A stretch of 64,000 nt of DNA. Origin: Psychroflexus salarius (GTDB lineage: Bacteria > Bacteroidota > Bacteroidia > Flavobacteriales > Flavobacteriaceae). A program made the translations under genes and the position numbers. Below, one piece after another: positions 1 through 10,817 of the stretch. Positions within the stretch are counted from its first letter, which is position 1. Each line of letters starts with the position of its first letter. The stretch covers positions 1 through 64,000 of the forward strand of contig NZ_FQTW01000004.1 of assembly GCF_900129035.1 (NCBI RefSeq), read 5' to 3'. Under the pieces are notes generated by a model, which was not told the DNA's origin, searched no databases, and was given only the letters and a program-made list of their open reading frames with translations.

Positions 1-3000
1 TAATTGGTTTGCTTAAAGACTTCATCACCCCATTTATTAAAGACTCTCACGGACGTATTAGGATAACTCTCTAAATTGTAAATCATCCAAGTATCGTTAA
101 TGCTATCACCATTTGGTGTAAAGGCTTCAGACACATTAATTTCCATTAAATCACACACATCTCCAATACCATCATCATCACGGTCTTCTTGGCCTGGATT
201 ATAGGCTTCTGGGCAATTATCTTCTGAATTCATAACGCCGTCTCCATCAATATCATCATCGCAACGATCACCAATACCATCGCCATCTAAATCAAATTGC
301 TCTTTATTGAATGTTAATGGACAGTTATCTTCGGTATCTGGAATACCATCGTTATCATCATCTGAGTCACAATTGTCTTTAATGCCATCACCGTCATTAT
401 CATCAAACTCGCTCACAACATTCACCACGAATTGAAGTGTAGAAACGTTTCCTGAAATATCAGTCGCTTGGAAAGTGACAATGTTTTCGCCTTCATCACT
501 ACAGAAGAAAATAGGTTCAGATATAGCTATACTCGCAATTGAACAGTTATCAAAACTCCCATTATCGACAGTCTCAGCCTCTAATGTTGCTTCGCCATTT
601 TCATCTAAAAACACAGTTACAGTATCTTGAATATCAAGAGTTGGTGCTATAACATCGATGACTGTAACAGTAGCTTCTGCCGATGCTTGATTATCATTTA
701 CATCTGTCACTGTTAAGCTTACCGTGTTGTTTCCAAGGTTTGAACAATTGAAACTAGAAGTATCAAGCGCAAGCGCTGCAATAGCAATATTATCAGTACT
801 GCCAGCATCAATCTGGTCAGGTGTGATAGTTGCTTCACCGTTTTCATCTAATTCAACCGTTATATCTTGTGTAATGACTACTGGTGGTATGTTATCACCT
901 ACAGTAACAATTGCTGTTTCAGTGGATACATTACCGTTTACATCGGTTACTGTTAGAGTTACCGTATTCTCACCAACATCTGCACTCGTAAAGTCTGTGA
1001 TGTCTAATACTAAACTCTCTATACCACAATTATCACTGCTACCAGCATCTATTTGGTCGGCTGTAATACTCGCTTCGCCGTTATCGTCGAGATCTACTAA
1101 AATATCTTGAGTAATTACTGTTGGCGCTATATTATCTTCAACAGTTACTACTGCTGATGATGAAAATTCGTTATCATTAACATCAGTAACTGTTAAAGTT
1201 ACTGTGTTAGCTCCTACATTTGAACAATCAAATTCTGTTATATCTAATACTAAATTTTCAATACTACAATTATCACTACTACCATTATCAATTTGGTCTG
1301 CTGTGATACTCGCTTCACCGTTTACATCTAATTCAACCGTAATGTCTTGTGTTACAACCGTTGGATCGATATTATCTTCAACGCTAACTGTCGCTGTTTC
1401 TGAAAATTCATTACCATTCACATCAGTCACCGTTAAAGTGACTGTATTTTCACCGACCATTGAGCAATCAAATTCAGTCACATCTAAAGTGAAACTTTCA
1501 ATACCACAATTATCAATACTGCCATTATCAATTTGGTCTGCTGTAATACTCGCTTCACCATTTTCATCTAATTCGACTGTAATGTCTTGTGTTACAACCG
1601 TTGGATCGATATTATCTTCAACGCTTACTGTCGCTGTTTCTGAAGATTCATTACCATTCACATCAGTCACCGTTAAGGTCACCGTGTTAACACCAACGTT
1701 TGTACAATCAAATTCAGTGACGTCTAAAGCTAAACTTTCTATACCACAATTATCACTACTACCATTGTCAATTTGGTCGGCTGTAATACTCGCTTCACCA
1801 TTTTCATCTAATTCAACCGTGATATCTTGCGTTACAACAGTTGGATCGATATTATCTTCAACTGTAACAAGAGCTGTTTCTGAAAATTCGTTATCATTAA
1901 CATCAGTAACGGTTAAAGTTACTGTGTTAGCACCTACATTAGAGCAATCAAATTCAGTTACATCTAATACTAAACTTTCTATACCACAATTATCACTACT
2001 ACCATTATCAATTTGGTCGGCTGTAATACTTGTTTCACCGTTGACATCTAATTCAACCGTGATATCTTGCGTTTGAACCGTTGGAACAGTATTGTCTTGA
2101 ACCGTTACTGTGGCAGTAGAAAATGACTGATTACCAGATGTATCAGTTACAAATAAAGTCACTTCATTAGCGCCTATATTTGAACAATCTAAAACTGAAG
2201 GAGAAACTGAAGCTTCAAACGAACAATTATCAGTTGTACCATTATCAATCATTTCAGGAGTAATTGCAACCTGACCTTCTGCATCAAGTTCAACTGTAAT
2301 ATCTTGTGTTACAACAGTTGGATCTATATTATCTTCAACGTTAACTGTCGCTGTTTCTGAAGATTCGTTACCATTTGCATCAGTAACGGTTAAAGTTACT
2401 GTGTTAGCTCCAACATTAGAACAATCAAATTCAGTCACATCTAAAGTGAAACTTTCAATACTACAATTATCAGTACTACCATTGTCAATTTGTGTCTTTG
2501 TAATACTCGCTTCACCATTAGCATCTAATTCAACCGTGATATCTTGTGTTATAACCGTTGGAGCGATATTATCTTCAACTGTAACAAGAGCTGTTTCTGA
2601 AGATTCGTTACCATTAACATCAGTTACCGTTAAGGTTACTGTATTAGCTCCAACATTAGAACAATCAAATTCTGTTGTATCTAATACTAAACTTTCAATA
2701 CCACAACTATCACTACTACTATTATTAATTTGGTCGGCTGTAATACTTGCTTCACCGTTTTCATCTAATTCAACTGTAATGTCTTGCGTTAAAACTGTTG
2801 GATCGATATTATCTTCAACGTTAACTGTCGCTGTTTCTGAAGATTCATTGCCATTGACATCAGTCACCGTTAAAGTTACCGTGTTAACACCAACGTTTGT
2901 ACAATCAAAGTCTGTAGTATCTAAACTGTAATCTAAAGTGACCAAACAGTCTAATTCTGGGTCAGTTGCAAATCGTAAGGTATATGGCACAGCATTTTCA

Positions 3001-6000
3001 AGACTAGCAGTAGAAGTTATACCTGTGTTTGAACCACAACAATTTCCAATTTCACTCATATAATTACCAGAAGCAAGATTTTTTACATAAAATGGTTTTG
3101 TAGGATCAAATGTATCTCCAGCGACCAATCCATCTTGCTCTATTACGAAAGTAGAATTTGATTCATTATAATTATTTGAACCTGAGATCCAGAAGAATCC
3201 AGACTCATATAATCTCATATCCTGAGTGACCTGTGTTCCAGATTGATGACCGGTATATTTGAAATAAACAGGATCACCAATTTTTATAGATTGGTTCTGA
3301 GGAGAAGTTGAAACAATATTAAACTTAGCACGATTAAAACTTGTATAATATGTAAAGTTAAACGAATTATTGTCAATTTTTGAAACCCCAATATTTCCAG
3401 ATGTATTCAAATAAAATTGAAAACTATTAGAATCGTTTAAATCTTCTATGAAATTGTATGAACCATTATCAACACTTGTAGGATCAACTGAGACTTGACC
3501 ACTTTCATCTAATTGCACAGTTATGTTTTGAGTAACCGCTACAGGACTTGTTTCTATAAAGGTCACATCAAAACTTGATTGAACAATTGCTCCAAACTCA
3601 TCTTCGAGACTTAAAGTAACCGTTACGGTTCCTGTCTGATCTGCTTCAGGGGTCATGGTCACTGTTCTTGTTGCGCCAGTGGCTGTAATATCAAAGGTAT
3701 TCAATAACGAAGTGTTATTTGAAGTCGCTGTTAGTATTAAATCATCAGCTGCGGTTTCATTATCTGAAATAATTACATCAACCACAGCGTCTGTGTTCGG
3801 ACAATTTTCAGTGATATCAGACACCGGATCTATCTCTGGGTCTGTATTCGTTCCCAATATAAAGATAGCTGTATCTGTACAACCGGTTACTGATGTTCCT
3901 GTTAAGGTGTATTCCGTAGCATCTTGAGCTACTGTAGGTGTTCCCGAAATTTCGCCTGTTGATGTGTTTAAACTTAGGCCTGTTGGTAATTCTGGCGTAA
4001 TACTAAATACGGTATTACCATCAGGAACTTCTGTTGGCTGTATCGGCGTAATGGCCTCATTAATAGCAAGAACATAGCTTGATTCTGGAACATCGATAGC
4101 CACCTCAATCGATTCGATTATCTCTGTACTTGAGGTTGCTATACAACCTTCTTGGTTGATCACTGTCACATTATATATCCCTTCCTCAAGACCGGTTATC
4201 GTCTCTGTACTCGCGGTAAAGCCGTTAGGACCTGTCCATTCATAAGTGAAGATATCGGTTTCGGTGCCATTACTTATATTAGCACTTGCAGTACCATCAC
4301 CAGAATTCCCACAAGTTTCATCTGTTTTGGTGATATCTACATCAAATGTACAAACCACCTCGGCATCTTCTATAGTTACGGTTTTTATATCTGACAGCTG
4401 TACGCAAGACTCATCGGTTAAACCGCCGTACTCGACCACATAACCGTCTATACTCGAATTGTCAAAGGCAAAATCATTCCAGGTACCATTTGTTCTAAAG
4501 TGGGCATAATCTTCGCCACCAGAATCATTAGGTTCATTCGTACTCCAATTGTTATACTCGCCACCTACAGCACTACCAGATCCTTCACCTTGCCAGAATT
4601 GTGTACCCGCTTCTGGGCCTGTGACCCATAACCATTGGTCTTCAGTAGCTGCATCGCTCGCACCTATCCAACCTTCTCCAGCTAATTTAGCGAAAATAAA
4701 GTCGTTTTCAGCTTGGCTGGTCACCGTGGCTAAATAGCCTGGTAAACCATATAAACTGCGATTGCTCGCTGCTGTCTCTGCGTCTTGCCAAGTAATACCT
4801 GGGTCGGCTACAAATTCGTAAAAATGACCGTTATCTTCTAAAGGTTGAGCGCTTCCTAAGGTAAACTCTATATCACGGCTACTTAAATTTGTACTCGTTG
4901 TACTAAACTTAACCGCCTGAAGTATCGACTGTGCTTCGGCATCGGTCATACTTCCTGATATACTTAAAACGCCTGTGGTTGCATCAAATGAGCTTGTCAC
5001 TCCTGCTGGTAAGGTCATGCCTACTTCTAAATTATCGCCTGATTGCACATTAGTAATGCTTACTCTAAGCTCGCTGATGGATTGATCTTGAACAATGGTA
5101 ATACCTGGATCTACCACATAAGCAAATCCGCTATTTAAAGCATCGGTACTGCCCGGCGTTGCCGTAATTGAAGCACTCGGGTTAAGGGCTATCTCAAAGG
5201 TTTCTGTGGTAGATTCACCCTCACCATCGGTTGCAGTGATGGTAATGTCTGTAGAACCTATTGCTCCTGAAACAAAACTATATGTTAATTGATAGTCTGT
5301 ACCTGAGTTAGAAATTGTTAGGCCAGCATCTTGAATTAATGATTGATTAGATGAAGCTGCTGTCACCGTTAGCGGTGTGGCAGGAAAGTCATCACTCACC
5401 GTGAAATTAACCGGAGCAAAGGTCTCACCCACACAAAAACTTAAATCATCTATGGCGGAAACTACCGGTGTATCGTTGGGTAAGGTGCTGAAGTTTATTG
5501 AAGATATTTCACTTGTAACTTGATTACCGAAACCATCATCAAATTCAGACACAAAGTAAACAGTGTAATCTGTACCATAAGTTAAACCTGTAATATTTTC
5601 TACAAAAGGGGTGTTGGCTGTAGTTGAAATATTATTTTCAAAAAGTACGTTAACTCCATTATAATCTACACCAGCAATAATTTGACTTTCAGTAGGTGCT
5701 GTAGCTGCTGCTTCAACTACTAGGAAATAAGTTTGAGAGTCTTGAGTTGTTTGCGCTGTCAAATCTCCAGATGTGTATGTAATATTATCAACAGAAGCTG
5801 AAAAACCTAAAGACTTACCATAGTCTATCATAGCATATAACATATTCGTCATTTGAGGTTGAGGTTGCCAACCTGCATTGGTCAGAAAAAAAGGCGTAGT
5901 CATTCCTGAAAACAACACCTTACCACTACCTATGGTTTTTTCAGCAAATACATTACCAGCGCCTGCATTAGCATCTTGGTCTGAAACTTTAATGATAGGG

Positions 6001-6518
6001 TCTAAACCAGGACCTGTTAAAACATTGTGAGCAATAAAGCTCCCAGTATATTCATCAGCTATTATTGGGGTATATTCAGTATCTGTGTAAAACGGGTGAT
6101 TTACATTGAATGGTTCTGATCTTCTTATCAAAATCCTTGTTGATGTTATACCAAAACCAGGAGAAAATTGATTATTAGGAAAATATTCATTCGTTGCAGC
6201 ACTTATAAAAAGTATTCCGCCATTGTTTACCCAAGACTCAATTAAAGTCATATTACTATTAAGAAAATTAAGCATCATCGACGTGTCAGAATCACCTCCT
6301 TCAACAAAAACAAAATTTCTACTTGAAACGAAAACGTCACTAGCATCGACTGAATTATAAAAATAGTGCGTGTAATCTGAAGGGTAAATTTCATCCATAC
6401 CTTGGATCAAGCTGTTTTGACCCCAAGGCTGAGAGGTATTACTTACGTATGCTGCTGAGTTTTGTGCAACAGAATAAGTAAACACTAAACATAATAATGT
6501 GAAGATAATTTTTTTCAT
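1..6518 (-). CDS. Giant modular T9SS-secreted surface protein (adhesin/gliding type), C-terminus cut by window edge
   Basis: This is one open frame of at least 2172 codons, starting at an ATG after a 3-nt gap and running off the window. Reading the minus strand gives, in order: a signal peptide (residues 1-19, ending SVAQ); a region around 60-110 with a nucleotide-sugar or amidotransferase-like look ([13 protein letters not shown]); FN3-like and cadherin-like stretches (about 240-430); a C-type lectin domain (about 555-690, with WIGASD, NEPND and WND); a SprB-type repeat (719-793); a putative Ig domain (820-865, LPTGLSLN); an Ig-like domain (890-990); a beta-trefoil-like insert (about 1000-1190); about ten 80-residue HYR-like repeats (1196-2030); thrombospondin type 3 calcium-binding repeats (2034-2118); and the start of a gliding-motility-type (type B) sorting domain ([12 protein letters not shown]). 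Such proteins are exported by the type IX system to the cell surface. The binding target is unknown. Confidence 0.9.
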   Translation of the reverse strand, partial: MKKIIFTLLCLVFTYSVAQNSAAYVSNTSQPWGQNSLIQGMDEIYPSDYTHYFYNSVDASDVFVSSRNFVFVEGGDSDTSMMLNFLNSNMTLIESWVNNGGILFISAATNEYFPNNQFSPGFGITSTRILIRRSEPFNVNHPFYTDTEYTPIIADEYTGSFIAHNVLTGPGLDPIIKVSDQDANAGAGNVFAEKTIGSGKVLFSGMTTPFFLTNAGWQPQPQMTNMLYAMIDYGKSLGFSASVDNITYTSGDLTAQTTQDSQTYFLVVEAAATAPTESQIIAGVDYNGVNVLFENNISTTANTPFVENITGLTYGTDYTVYFVSEFDDGFGNQVTSEISSINFSTLPNDTPVVSAIDDLSFCVGETFAPVNFTVSDDFPATPLTVTAASSNQSLIQDAGLTISNSGTDYQLTYSFVSGAIGSTDITITATDGEGESTTETFEIALNPSASITATPGSTDALNSGFAYVVDPGITIVQDQSISELRVSITNVQSGDNLEVGMTLPAGVTSSFDATTGVLSISGSMTDAEAQSILQAVKFSTTSTNLSSRDIEFTLGSAQPLEDNGHFYEFVADPGITWQDAETAASNRSLYGLPGYLATVTSQAENDFIFAKLAGEGWIGASDAATEDQWLWVTGPEAGTQFWQGEGSGSAVGGEYNNWSTNEPNDSGGEDYAHFRTNGTWNDFAFDNSSIDGYVVEYGGLTDESCVQLSDIKTVTIEDAEVVCTFDVDITKTDETCGNSGDGTASANISNGTETDIFTYEWTGPNGFTASTETITGLEEGIYNVTVINQEGCIATSSTEIIESIEVAIDVPESSYVLAINEAITPIQPTEVPDGNTVFSITPELPTGLSLNTSTGEISGTPTVAQDATEYTLTGTSVTGCTDTAIFILGTNTDPEIDPVSDITENCPNTDAVVDVIISDNETAADDLILTATSNNTSLLNTFDITATGATRTVTMTPEADQTGTVTVTLSLEDEFGAIVQSSFDVTFIETSPVAVTQNITVQLDESGQVSVDPTSVDNGSYNFIEDLNDSNSFQFYLNTSGNIGVSKIDNNSFNFTYYTSFNRAKFNIVSTSPQNQSIKIGDPVYFKYTGHQSGTQVTQDMRLYESGFFWISGSNNYNESNSTFVIEQDGLVAGDTFDPTKPFYVKNLASGNYMSEIGNCCGSNTGITSTASLENAVPYTLRFATDPELDCLVTLDYSLDTTDFDCTNVGVNTVTLTVTDVNGNESSETATVNVEDNIDPTVLTQDITVELDENGEASITADQINNSSSDSCGIESLVLDTTEFDCSNVGANTVTLTVTDVNGNESSETALVTVEDNIAPTVITQDITVELDANGEASITKTQIDNGSTDNCSIESFTLDVTEFDCSNVGANTVTLTVTDANGNESSETATVNVEDNIDPTVVTQDITVELDAEGQVAITPEMIDNGTTDNCSFEASVSPSVLDCSNIGANEVTLFVTDTSGNQSFSTATVTVQDNTVPTVQTQDITVELDVNGETSITADQIDNGSSDNCGIESLVLDVTEFDCSNVGANTVTLTVTDVNDNEFSETALVTVEDNIDPTVVTQDITVELDENGEASITADQIDNGSSDNCGIESLALDVTEFDCTNVGVNTVTLTVTDVNGNESSETATVSVEDNIDPTVVTQDITVELDENGEASITADQIDNGSIDNCGIESFTLDVTEFDCSMVGENTVTLTVTDVNGNEFSETATVSVEDNIDPTVVTQDITVELDVNGEASITADQIDNGSSDNCSIENLVLDITEFDCSNVGANTVTLTVTDVNDNEFSSSAVVTVEDNIAPTVITQDILVDLDDNGEASITADQIDAGSSDNCGIESLVLDITDFTSADVGENTVTLTVTDVNGNVSTETAIVTVGDNIPPVVITQDITVELDENGEATITPDQIDAGSTDNIAIAALALDTSSFNCSNLGNNTVSLTVTDVNDNQASAEATVTVIDVIAPTLDIQDTVTVFLDENGEATLEAETVDNGSFDNCSIASIAISEPIFFCSDEGENIVTFQATDISGNVSTLQFVVNVVSEFDDNDGDGIKDNCDSDDDNDGIPDTEDNCPLTFNKEQFDLDGDGIGDRCDDDIDGDGVMNSEDNCPEAYNPGQEDRDDDGIGDVCDLMEINVSEAFTPNGDSINDTWMIYNLESYPNTSVRVFNKWGDEVFKQTN
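430..2931 (-). repeat. About ten tandem 240-bp repeats encoding 80-residue HYR/Ig-like domains
   Basis: A landmark (attatcttca on the plus strand) recurs at 1131, 1371, 1611, 1851, 2328, 2568 and 2808, so the period is 240 bp with one 237-bp unit. Each unit encodes an 80-residue module with conserved stretches such as [26 protein letters not shown] and two cysteines (DNCGIES and FDCSNVG). The two cysteines probably form a disulfide. Units near 1380-1860 are almost identical in DNA, which suggests recent duplication or gene conversion. The unit around 2100-2330 is the most divergent. Confidence 0.9.
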
Positions 6519-6521
6519 AGG

Positions 6522-6854
6522 TTAGTAATTTTTAAAAATTCTATTAATTAGTCTATCATTTTTATAGAAGGAATAACTTATTTGATATGTAGAATAAAAT
6601 ACTTCAACTAATAAAAATGTTGATAAACCTTCAGATGATCTTCTTAAATCAACTATTTTAGATTTAGGCATCAGTTCAAAATACTCTTTATCAACAACTA
6701 CAATTCTATTATCTACTTTGAAATCATTTAAGATTTTAGGCAGGTAATCAACAATTTGACCTGAAATAATAGTTTTATCTGTTGCATTTTTGGTTTGCCC
6801 AAAACCAATAAATACTGTAGCAAATAACATTGCTGTAATTAAAATGTTTTTCAT
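6522..6854 (-). CDS. Small secreted protein of unknown function, first gene of the adhesin operon
   Basis: A 110-residue protein with an N-terminal signal peptide (MKNILITAMLF..GFGQ, cleaved near residue 19). An upstream start would add 36 residues with no sorting sense, so I chose the ATG directly before the signal peptide. The mature part has alternating charged and hydrophobic residues (VVVDKEYFELMPK, FYKNDRLINRIFKNY), and no domain is recognised. Its stop codon lies 3 nt before the ATG of the giant adhesin, in the same frame, so the two are almost certainly co-transcribed and may be translationally coupled. It could be a chaperone, anchor or periplasmic partner of the adhesin, but that is inference from position only. 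Confidence 0.65.
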   Translation of the reverse strand: MKNILITAMLFATVFIGFGQTKNATDKTIISGQIVDYLPKILNDFKVDNRIVVVDKEYFELMPKSKIVDLRRSSEGLSTFLLVEVFYSTYQISYSFYKNDRLINRIFKNY

Positions 6855-7038
6855 ATAATTAGGTTTTATAAGTATATGGAACAAATAAACTATAGACATA
6901 GCAATAAATCGCAACTTACAGCATAGATTAATTATAGACAGTTCAATTTTAGATATAGACAAATTATAGATTTAAAATACAGTTAATTGAAAATCAGATA
7001 ATTAAACCATTGTCAACAGACTTATATTTAACAAGCTT

Positions 7039-7050
7039 CATCTGCAGATG
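7039..7050. promoter_or_regulatory. Perfect 12-bp palindrome upstream of the adhesin operon
   Basis: CATCTGCAGATG is a perfect palindrome about 185 bp upstream of the first gene of the operon. It could be a regulator binding site. There is no direct evidence of function. Confidence 0.3.
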
Positions 7051-7097
7051 TACTAAGTATTTTTTATGAAAACATTTTATGAAGGAAAAAAATTAGA

Positions 7098-7110
7098 TGA
7101 GATCATCTCA
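7098..7110. promoter_or_regulatory. Inverted repeat TGAGAT-C-ATCTCA upstream of the adhesin operon
   Basis: Two perfect 6-bp arms separated by one base, between the LuxR-type regulator gene and the adhesin operon. It may be an operator or part of a short hairpin after the regulator gene. The rest of this 285-bp gap (6855-7139) shows no gene. Confidence 0.3.
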
Positions 7111-7139
7111 AATAAGTAGGAAAAGTAATAATGTAATTT

Positions 7140-8981
7140 TTATAAAGATTCTATGTAAGATGTAAAATCTATTGTTTTATCAAGACCCATTTTTTTCTTT
7201 ATTCTATACTTTTTTGTAATCACAGATTCATGGGTGATGTTTAGTATATCTGCAATTCTTTTATTGTCTAGTCGCATTTTTACTAAAGTACAGAAATCTA
7301 TTTGTGAATTACTGATGTTAGGATAAAGTTGTTTTAATTGACTAACAAAGTGCGGATTTAAACGCTTAAACTTTTGCTGAATGTGATCCCAGTATTTGTC
7401 GGTTTTGGTGACTTGAGAAATCTTTTCGCTTATTTTTTTTTGGGTCTGTTTATCAAATTCTTTGGAGAGTTCAATAAATTTATTAATTGTCTTAGTTCGC
7501 TCAACAGTTAAAGCCATTACTTCAGCCTTTTGCTTTTCTATTTCATGTTCTTTAAATTCATTTAAATTTTGTTCAGCCTTTAGTTTAGATTTTAAAAGCT
7601 TTTCTTCTCTTTGTCTTTTTAAATCTTCTAATCGGGCTATTTTTTGTTTATTACGAAAATAATTGATCATAAATAGCAATATAAGCGTAACCGATAATGC
7701 AAAGAATATTAATATAAAATTTTTGTCCTTTTCGCTACTAATTTTTTTGGAAAGTATGATGTTATCTTTTTCGGCTAATTGCTTTTCATACTCTAAAGCT
7801 AATTGTCGCTTTAAAGCAAAATTTGAAAGTTGATGTAGAGAGTCCTGCAAAACAGAAAGTCGCTTTAATGCATAAAAACTAGGATCATTTATATTTTCTG
7901 GAGAAATTAGCGAAGACACTTGTTTAAAAAATTCTATCTGATCGATTAAACCATAACTCCTAGTAGGGTTGGTTTGAGAAAAATTTAAAATCTTCTTAAT
8001 AAAAGCTCTTGATTGCTGAAGGTTATTAGTTTCTATTAAGACTTTTACATACTTACTAGCAATATCATATAGGCGTTCATTATTGTTTAAAAAGGCTTTA
8101 TCTACAATAAATTGATAAAGTTGCTTAGCTTCATCAAATTGCTTTTGTTCAACTAAGATTTCAGCTTTTAACTCATCTGCATAACTCAAGAAGTTAGTAT
8201 TATTAAATTCTTTTAAACCTGACTTTGATAATATAACCAGGCTATCAGCTATTCGGTAATTACCTAATTTAATCTCACATTTACTTAAATTGAGTTGAGC
8301 TAAATAATAGGTTTGTTGGCGATCAATGTCTTTTAACTTAGGTATTAAGCTTTTAAAACACTTTTTGGCGATAGTATAATTGCCAGATTCCATGTAAAGG
8401 TTTGCTAAATTGTGCTTTTCAATAATTAATTCTTCTCGACTAGCCTTATTTTTTTCAAAATAGTCAATAGCTTGTTTTTGAAAATCAATAGCTAAGTTGA
8501 AGTTTTGTAATCTTGTGTAGCAAGTTGCTCTCTGACCAGCAAGCAGTGCTAAAGCATTATAGTTTGATTCTGCCCTTGCAATACTATCGCCTAGTTCTAT
8601 AACTTCAAAAGCTTTCTGGAATCTATTTTGTTTCTTGTAAACAACTGCAATATTATTAAGCATTTTTGGATATTCAGGCTGTTTTGGATCTAGATGTTCT
8701 AGACTTAAGTTAAAATAATACAAGGCGGTGTCTAAATCATTTTGTATGGCATTTAGTATAGCTTTGTTTTTAAAGTTATTAGCCTTTAAAGAATCTGGCC
8801 AATGATTATGTATAGATATTAAACTATCAGTAATATTAATCGCTCGCTTAGGCTGCTTAAATATAAGTCTAAAAGCGTCTTTTTGATATTTATAAATAGA
8901 CTTTGTATCAATATCCTGAGCTACTATAGTAGAAGTAAAAATTAACAAGCATAAAACAAGAAGATATTGTTTTGAAAACAT
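7140..8981 (-). CDS. TPR-containing membrane regulator with C-terminal LuxR-type helix-turn-helix
   Basis: A 613-residue protein with a signal peptide (1-22, ending STIVAQ), a long alpha-helical TPR-like region (about 30-390), one transmembrane helix (about 420-440, FILIFFALSVTLILL), a basic coiled coil (445-510) and a C-terminal LuxR/GerE-type helix-turn-helix (about 550-610, DNKRIADILNITHESV). This layout, with periplasmic TPRs, one membrane span and a cytoplasmic DNA-binding domain, is common in Bacteroidota, where such proteins act as one-component regulators. It lies upstream of, and in the same orientation as, the small secreted protein and adhesin genes, so control of that operon is a reasonable guess. 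The signal it senses is unknown. Confidence 0.8.
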   Translation of the reverse strand: MFSKQYLLVLCLLIFTSTIVAQDIDTKSIYKYQKDAFRLIFKQPKRAINITDSLISIHNHWPDSLKANNFKNKAILNAIQNDLDTALYYFNLSLEHLDPKQPEYPKMLNNIAVVYKKQNRFQKAFEVIELGDSIARAESNYNALALLAGQRATCYTRLQNFNLAIDFQKQAIDYFEKNKASREELIIEKHNLANLYMESGNYTIAKKCFKSLIPKLKDIDRQQTYYLAQLNLSKCEIKLGNYRIADSLVILSKSGLKEFNNTNFLSYADELKAEILVEQKQFDEAKQLYQFIVDKAFLNNNERLYDIASKYVKVLIETNNLQQSRAFIKKILNFSQTNPTRSYGLIDQIEFFKQVSSLISPENINDPSFYALKRLSVLQDSLHQLSNFALKRQLALEYEKQLAEKDNIILSKKISSEKDKNFILIFFALSVTLILLFMINYFRNKQKIARLEDLKRQREEKLLKSKLKAEQNLNEFKEHEIEKQKAEVMALTVERTKTINKFIELSKEFDKQTQKKISEKISQVTKTDKYWDHIQQKFKRLNPHFVSQLKQLYPNISNSQIDFCTLVKMRLDNKRIADILNITHESVITKKYRIKKKMGLDKTIDFTSYIESL

Positions 8982-9149
8982 TTTTGGGGATTTTTTAGCA
9001 ATAATAGTAAAATTAAAGCAATTATTTTGAATAAATTTTACGTAAAAGTTTAGATTTAACTACACTTGATAATTTTCAAAAAACCAAAATCTAACATGGA
9101 ATTAAATATTCTGCAGAATACTAATACGCAGAACTACTATAATTCAAAC

Positions 9150-9287
9150 CTATGAAAGCTTTTGTTTTCCGTCATCTTTCTGGCTTGGATGATTCATAGA
9201 CAAAAGCGCTCTGTCTTTATCTTTATAACCAATATAGTAGAGTCTGCAAAAAGCTAAAACAAAAATCGAAATCAGGTAATAAATCAT
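9150..9287 (-). CDS. Possible 45-residue membrane peptide
   Basis: A short frame starting at ATG with one hydrophobic helix (MIYYLISIFVLAFCRLYYIG) followed by a charged tail (DKDRALLSMN, KDDGKQK). A TTTG lies 2 nt upstream of the ATG, similar to a near-leaderless Bacteroidota promoter, but the spacing within the motif (TA-3 nt-TTTG) is off by one. The helix-plus-basic-tail order and the absence of other explanations for this gap favour a real gene. The short length means chance cannot be excluded. Confidence 0.35.
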   Translation of the reverse strand: MIYYLISIFVLAFCRLYYIGYKDKDRALLSMNHPSQKDDGKQKLS

Positions 9288-9434
9288 ACAAAGACTAATT
9301 TTTATAAGGAGAAATATTTCAACACAACAATATTAGCAAAACCACTGCCTAAACATATTAAATTGATTTTCAGTTATTTAAAATTAAGATGCGATCTATT
9401 TTTTATAAATCGTTTCTATATTTTAGAAATTGCT

Positions 9435-9442
9435 TAGTTTTG
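9435..9442 (+). promoter_or_regulatory. Promoter -7 element (TAGTTTTG) for the RR-FIST-kinase operon
   Basis: Matches the Bacteroidota TAnnTTTG consensus and lies 31 nt upstream of the response regulator ATG. No clear -33 TTG is seen at the usual distance. Confidence 0.5.
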
Positions 9443-9473
9443 ATATTTAAAATTTCGCATAATAAACTAACAT

Positions 9474-10817
9474 ATGGCTTATTCAATTTTTGTGATTGAT
9501 GATGATCCTTGGTCTTCAAAGAAAATACGGCACATTTTAAGTATGAATCCTGATCACGATGTTACTTTATTCGATGACCCCTTTCAACTTTTAAGCGCGC
9601 TTAAAAACCAACCCAATTTAATTTGTGTTGACTTTTTAATGCCTAAAATGAATGGAAAACAATTAATTCATGAAATTTTAAAACAAAACCCACATCAAGA
9701 TATTTTAGTAATAAGTGGCCAAGAAAATATCACAAACGTAGTTGATTTATTTAAAATTGGGGTTAGAGACTATATTATTAAAACAGAGCATTTAAAAAAT
9801 AGCTTATGGAAGTCTGTTGAAAATATTAAAGAAAAAAGACAGCTAAAAAATGAAATTAAATCTTTAAAATCACAAGTAAAAAAACAAGTTAAAGAAGACA
9901 ATACTATAATTGGTGAAAGTATAGATATAAAAATTCTAAAACAAAATATTAAGAAAGCAGCTACAACAAACATTAATATACATGTTACTGGAGAAACTGG
10001 TACAGGAAAAGAACTGGTTGCACAAAGTATCTATAAAAATGCCACACAAATCACTGGTGAGTTTGTGTCTATAAATGTTTCTGCTATACCATCTAACTTG
10101 ATTGAAAGTGAATTATTTGGATATGAAAAAGGCGCCTTTACGGGAGCAGAAAAATCTAAAGCCGGCTTATTTGAAAAAGCACATAAAGGTTTACTTTTTT
10201 TAGATGAAATAGCCGAATTAGAAATTGAATTGCAAGCGAAGTTACTAAGAGCTCTTGAAGAACGAAAAATCAGAAGACTTGGTGGCCGTAAATTAATTAG
10301 CGTAGATTTTAAATTAATTACCGCAACACATAAAGATTTAAGAACTGAAATTGAAAACGGAAACTTTCGAGAAGATTTATTTTATAGAATTTATGGGTTT
10401 CCTATTCAACTACCACCGCTTAGAAAACGCCAAAAAGATATAAAATTACTAAGCCTTCATTTTAAAGAAATTTTTGCAAAACAAAATCATAAAAAAGTAC
10501 CTTCTATATCAACAAATGCTTTAAAAAAACTAGAATCATATCCTTTTCCTGGAAATATTAGAGAACTAAAATCTATAATAGAATTAGCATGTGTTTTATG
10601 CGAAAACCATACAATTCAAAAAAATGACATTAGGCTTCCCAATAAGACAAGAACATTTATTAGCGAAGAAAAAACATTGCAAGAACACACCGACGAAATA
10701 GTTCAGTATTATTTAGAAAAGTATCACTTTAACGTTAAACAAGTAGCCGAACTACTTAATATTGGTGTTTCAACCATATATCACTTAGCCAAACAAAAAA
10801 GAATAATACTAAAATAG
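9474..10817 (+). CDS. Sigma-54-dependent response regulator (NtrC family)
   Basis: A 447-residue protein with three parts. An N-terminal receiver domain has acidic pocket D9-D11 and phospho-acceptor D53 (in CVDFLMPKMNG). A central AAA+ sigma-54 activator domain has a Walker A motif GETGTGKE near 172, the sigma-54 contact loop GAFTGA near 220, a Walker B motif FLDEIAELE, and an arginine-rich stretch after RALEERKIRRLGG. A C-terminal Fis-type helix-turn-helix reads QVAELLNIGVSTIYHLAKQ. Phosphorylation would allow it to open sigma-54 promoters. It is first in an operon with a FIST protein and a hybrid kinase, which is its probable phosphate source, directly or through the HPt domain. Target promoters (GG-N10-GC type) were not identified here. 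Confidence 0.93.
   Translation: MAYSIFVIDDDPWSSKKIRHILSMNPDHDVTLFDDPFQLLSALKNQPNLICVDFLMPKMNGKQLIHEILKQNPHQDILVISGQENITNVVDLFKIGVRDYIIKTEHLKNSLWKSVENIKEKRQLKNEIKSLKSQVKKQVKEDNTIIGESIDIKILKQNIKKAATTNINIHVTGETGTGKELVAQSIYKNATQITGEFVSINVSAIPSNLIESELFGYEKGAFTGAEKSKAGLFEKAHKGLLFLDEIAELEIELQAKLLRALEERKIRRLGGRKLISVDFKLITATHKDLRTEIENGNFREDLFYRIYGFPIQLPPLRKRQKDIKLLSLHFKEIFAKQNHKKVPSISTNALKKLESYPFPGNIRELKSIIELACVLCENHTIQKNDIRLPNKTRTFISEEKTLQEHTDEIVQYYLEKYHFNVKQVAELLNIGVSTIYHLAKQKRIILK

Larger units (their letters stand above)
8982..9473. other. Divergent intergenic region between the LuxR-type regulator and the response regulator operon
   Basis: This 492-bp AT-rich gap separates two divergently transcribed signalling genes. 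It contains a possible 45-codon minus-strand gene (9150-9287) and a promoter element for the plus-strand operon (9435-9442). I see nothing else supportable in it. Confidence 0.6.

Noticed and set aside
724-2931. Plus-strand open frames of up to 290 codons across the tandem repeats
   Set aside because: They are antisense to the giant adhesin and show low-complexity Ser/Thr/Ile sequence repeated with the same 240-bp period. The minus strand has the recognisable domains.
430-2931. CRISPR array
   Set aside because: The repeats are 240 bp, have no spacers and are in frame as protein domains.
6855-6962. 36-residue extension of the small secreted protein
   Set aside because: It would bury the signal peptide inside the protein.
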